DNA from: Siphonodentalium dalli
Lineage: Eukaryota; Mollusca; Scaphopoda; Gadilida; Siphonodentaliidae
Assembly (NCBI GenBank): GCA_032622095.1
Contig: CP136061.1
Location: forward strand, 43,161,797 to 43,225,796
DNA length: 64,000 nt
Direction: 5' to 3'
Shown here one piece after another: positions 60,501 through 64,000 of this stretch. Numbering within the stretch: the first letter of the stretch is position 1; each line of letters begins with the position of its first letter. A model generated the notes under the pieces. That model did not search any database. It was not told the origin of the DNA and was given only the letters and a program-made list of their open reading frames with translations. The translations under genes were made by a program, and so were the position numbers.

Positions 60501-62213
60501 ATGTTATATGGAACCTCTAGCTCATTAAAGTATTTGCTTTTTTCAGATGGAGCGGTTAATCGATGAATTGCACGCCAAGGGATTTAGTAGTGATGACTTT
60601 CTAAGAGGCATCACCGGGAGAGTGGACTCAATGTCCGAGACAGACAGAAATACGTATGACAGATTGATATATCTGGAGGGTAGACAGCAGTCGCCCGATA
60701 ATGACGGGCCAAACCCCGCACCGTCTCAACCCCAGGACTCATCCCGAGCCGCTCACCAGTCATCCGCTCTAGATTTAACGGGACGGAATGAACCGCAGGA
60801 AGTTACTCTCGACACTAGTCACGATGAGCAAACGCAACAGACGGCTAATCAGTCCTACACGATCAATCTTCGTGAAATAAAATCATTCATGAGGTCATCG
60901 GCTGTGGAAAGTATATACGACGTGAAATTTGACCATCAATGGCGCGGTGAACTGTTGTCAGACTTGACGGAACGACTTACTAACATGTTCGACCATATAC
61001 TAAGAACGACGAGAGGTGATTTGGCAGACAATGATCTGGGAAGAGTTATCCTTCATACCGATCAGCTGGATAAACCCATCATAGTACCGTTAACGGCATG
61101 GTCGGACCTGAATTCTCAGTTGATTATCGACAAAATAGCTAATGTGCTGACATCGCACGAACATATTGACTTGGACCGATCATTTCGAATAACTGTAGGA
61201 TCACTAAGGCAACCCAGTGGCTCAGGCGGTGGAGTTCCTATCGACGGCGACAAATCACTTCTGGACAAAAAATCAACAGTCTTCATCCACAATACTGACA
61301 ACTCCTGTTTGCCTAGAGCTATAGGCGTCGCGATGGCCAGGATTGGTACAGTTTCCGAAGATCTTATATCGTCTTATCCCGAATTATCACGGCTCGAAAT
61401 TTTTCTAAAACACGGTAAAGTGACGAAAACCTATTATAAGGACCTAACAGCTAAAGGACGAAATGAACAAAAAGTGTTAGCAAACACCCTGCTTAAAGAT
61501 TTATGTATTTCCGCCGACCGACCGGGATCATACGCCGACCTACCAAAGTATGAATCGTTCTTCAAGGTGAATATTATAATCATATGCGGCGAAATTGGAA
61601 AAAAAGTATCCAGAGTCAGCAACAACTATGACAGGAATATATATCTGTACCATAATCAGGACCACTACACACCGATAGTCAGCGTTTCAGGATTCTACGG
61701 CCTATCTTACTTTTGTGAAATTTGTTTAAAGCCTTTCGACCAGAAAGATAGACATAACTGCACGTCATATTGCATAGTATGTAAAACAGAGGGATGTTTG
61801 ATTGACCCTTTATTAATGGGCAAGTTATTAACGTGCCACGATTGTAATATGGACTGTAGATCTTTGAACTGTTACCAGAGACACAAAGAGGCACCTGATA
61901 ATAAACTATCCAATTGCTGTAAATATTTGAAGTGTAAAGAGTGTGGAAGCGTAATGAATAGAGCGAAGAGGGATCTAACAGAAATACTCCACATTTGCGG
62001 CGAATGGTCGTGTTCATCTTGTAAGGAATGGGTACTTCCGGGTCACCTCTGTTATTTGCGACCACCGAAACAGAAAGTGAAAGATGTCAACAAGTTCATA
62101 TTCTACGACTTTGAATGTTCACAAGATGAGGTTTACCTATGTGACGGTGGATACAAAATGGGACTCCCTTGCTCTACGTGCAGTGAAGCGGAAAGATGCA
62201 GTCAATGTCGCCG

Positions 62214-62308
62214 GTAAGTACATTATTTTATGTGGAACGAAAAATTTATTGTTGTACCCGCATCTCACCAACCCGCAGTAATCTAAAAAAATTTGTTTCA
62301 TTTTTTAG
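62214..62308 (+). other. Polymerase intron 1
   Basis: 95 bp, GTAAGT donor and TTTTTTAG acceptor, phase 2. It lies inside the Cys-rich insert that separates exonuclease motifs I and II. Confidence 0.85.
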
Positions 62309-62811
62309 GTGTTCAAACTGTAAACGACCGGCGTGCGGATTAAATCGACATCAGCCCAATTTGGTGGTGGCCCAAACAGCCTGCGACTCTTGTTTGGACT
62401 CGCCGGTGAACTCAGATTCGACTTGCGACGTTTGCGGTACTCGATGCGATCATTGCGGTAGCCTGGATAAAGAAGGCGATTACAAAAAGACACCGTGTAG
62501 CGACACGTGCGGAAGAAGACAGTACATAGCGTCTGGTTCGGACACTCTACTGAACTTCGGAACCTGGCTGTTTACTAAACACCATTAAAACGCCACGGTA
62601 TTGGCTCATAACAACAAGGCTTACGACGCTATATTGTTGCTGGAATACATGGTTTTCCAGGGGATGAGGCCTAGCAAAATTATTTATTCTGGATCGAAGG
62701 TCATGTACATGCTAGGTCACCATGGGATTCGAATAATAGATTCGCTAAATTTTCTGACAATGCGATTGGCTGCTCTCCCGAAGGCTTTCGATTTGAAGGA
62801 ACTAAAAAAAG

Positions 62812-62962
62812 GTATATGCATTTTTTTTATATATTTGTTTTTAAATATTAAATTTACACATTCTTTAAATTTTTATTTCAGGATATTTTCCCCCATTTCT
62901 TCAATAATATATATATCGTTTCCATTTGTTTTTAAATATTAAATTTAAACATTTTATTTCAG
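62812..62962 (+). other. Polymerase intron 2 with duplicated acceptor
   Basis: GTATATG donor. Two acceptors exist, ttatttcag at 62873-62881 and 62954-62962, because an approximately 80-bp segment (tttgtttttaaatattaaattta...tttcttcaat) is tandemly duplicated. Only the downstream acceptor keeps the reading frame; using the upstream one brings an early stop. Confidence 0.8.
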
Positions 62963-63649
62963 GATATTTCCCTCATTTCTTCAATAGGAAGGAGAACCGA
63001 CTGTATGAGGGGCCGTATCCCGATTCAACGTATTACGGGGCTGACACCATGTCGACGACAGACAGGGAGGCGTTTCTACGTTGGCACGAAACTAAAGCCG
63101 GTGAAATCTTCAATTTAGAGAAAGAATTATTGGCTTACTGCATTTCTGACATTGATATCTTGCGTCAGGCTTGTTTGAAGTTTCGGTCATTGTTTTTGAA
63201 AGTTACCGAGAATAAGGTAGATCCTTTCATGTCGATAACGATATCTTCTGCGTGCATGAAGGCCTATAAAATATTGTTCTTGGAAGAAACTTATTCTATA
63301 ACTCTCACTAACTCTGATCAATCAGAAACCAGTTTGCTGAAGAAATTGAATGATAAAGAGCGAGTATTGCTCGGTGATGATTGGGTAGAACGGGATACGG
63401 CCGAGGAGTCTGGAATTGAAATTACTGATGAAAAATTCATTAGTACGCCTATAGGCAAAGTTCCTAACGGGTTTTACGGTGACAAGGACCAATATTCGAA
63501 TGTCTCCATCCAATGGTTGTCCTGGTTGGCCCACGAAAAAAATAGAGACATACAACACGCTTTGAACCGCGGTGAATTCAAGGTACCAAATTCAAAGTAC
63601 AAGGTGGATGGATATTGTCAGGAGACCAACACCTGCTACGAATTTCACG

Positions 63650-63874
63650 GTGAGTACGACGTATAATCATCTTAAAACATTTGTCCCATCCCCCCCTAAT
63701 TGATCATATACAATAAATGGTATTTTTATTCTTTAGGTCGTTTTTATCACGCTCGTTTGACACGTTACCCACGAAACAGACACATCTCCAGTACAACGTA
63801 TAATCATTTTAAAACATTTGTCCCATCCTCCCCTAATTGATCATATACAATAAACGGTATTTTTTCTTCTTTAG
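63650..63874 (+). other. Polymerase intron 3 with duplicated acceptor/exon start
   Basis: GTGAGT donor. Acceptors at 63735-63736 and 63873-63874, from a 138-bp tandem duplication that covers the intron end and the start of exon 4. The upstream copy of the exon start differs at three Cys codons (TGT in the downstream copy, CGT in the upstream copy). Confidence 0.8.
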
Positions 63875-64000
63875 GTTGTTTTCATCATGCTTGTTTGACG
63901 TGTTACCCACGAAACAGACACATCTCCAAACACCCGCTGACAAAACAGACACTGAATCAACTGTACACACTGACCATCAAAAAGCGTGAATTTTTGAAGA

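Larger units (their letters stand above)
60547..64000 (+). pseudogene. Polinton/Maverick-type DNA polymerase B, intron-containing, partial, with a stop
   Basis: Protein-primed family-B DNA polymerase of the Polinton (Maverick/adintovirus-like) group; replicates the element. Exon 1 is 60547-62213 (ATG start), exon 2 is 62309-62811, exon 3 is 62963-63649 and exon 4 begins at 63875 and leaves the window. Exon 1 encodes a Ser/Pro/Gln-rich N-terminus and an OTU-like segment (residues about 240-375). A Cys/His-rich zinc region and the exonuclease motif I (FYDFEC, about residue 518) follow. Exon 2 has a Cys-rich insert and exonuclease motif II (AHNNKAYD, 62604-62627). Exon 3 has exonuclease motif III (YCISDIDIL). 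Polymerase motifs A-C lie beyond the window. An in-frame TAA at 62586-62588 interrupts exon 2. Function as written is doubtful unless readthrough, splicing out or a sequence error applies. Confidence 0.85.

Noticed and set aside
61116-62065. Minus-strand frames opposite the polymerase
   Set aside because: Shadow frames of the plus-strand coding sequence.

Overview
This window is repeat-dominated eukaryotic nuclear DNA from an animal. Spliced genes with GT-AG introns, a P-type (THAP9-like) DNA transposon, non-LTR retrotransposon remnants, satellite arrays and a Polinton/Maverick-type polymerase with introns all point that way. Frequent tacatgtac-type palindromes and the mix of elements suggest a marine invertebrate, plausibly a mollusc, but the species cannot be named from sequence alone. 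No rRNA, tRNA, CRISPR or bacterial operon structure is visible, and most open reading frames are chance or repeat-derived.

Left third (1-21 kb): a long terminal-inverted-repeat element with subterminal tandem repeats (202-1927); the first of six copies of a TTAA-flanked non-autonomous element (4579-5206); a hairpin element (7309-7438); then a giant imperfect palindrome (9165-20852) with arms of about 3.5 kb. Its spacer holds a 24-bp satellite (12892-13774) and a second palindrome (14788-16787) rich in AAGATGGCGGC motifs. A rearranged third copy of the arm lies at 49898-52124.

Middle (21-40 kb): decayed reverse-transcriptase fragments, several small inverted-repeat elements, and a 116-bp perfect direct repeat flanking a probable truncated retroelement.

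40.5-49.7 kb: one P-type transposon, end to end, with 22-bp perfect terminal inverted repeats and a perfect 8-bp target duplication. Its two-exon THAP-domain transposase lies on the minus strand and is broken by four frameshifts and one stop. Every frameshift fits the loss of one A at or beside an A run.

54.7-56.5 kb: a 32-bp satellite whose unit is open in all three forward frames, flanked by a diverged direct repeat.

57.7-64 kb: the most gene-like segment. It holds a two-exon gene for a 58-residue acidic protein (minus), an intronless protein with two PC4/Sub1-like domains (minus), and, divergent from it, a Polinton-type DNA polymerase B gene (plus) that runs off the window. Between the last two is a 135-bp unit repeated three times, each unit carrying a TATA box and an AP-1-like or near-AP-1 site. 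The polymerase has one in-frame stop, and two of its splice acceptor regions are locally duplicated. The three genes may belong to one mobile element or to host-retained pieces of it; its ends are not visible here.
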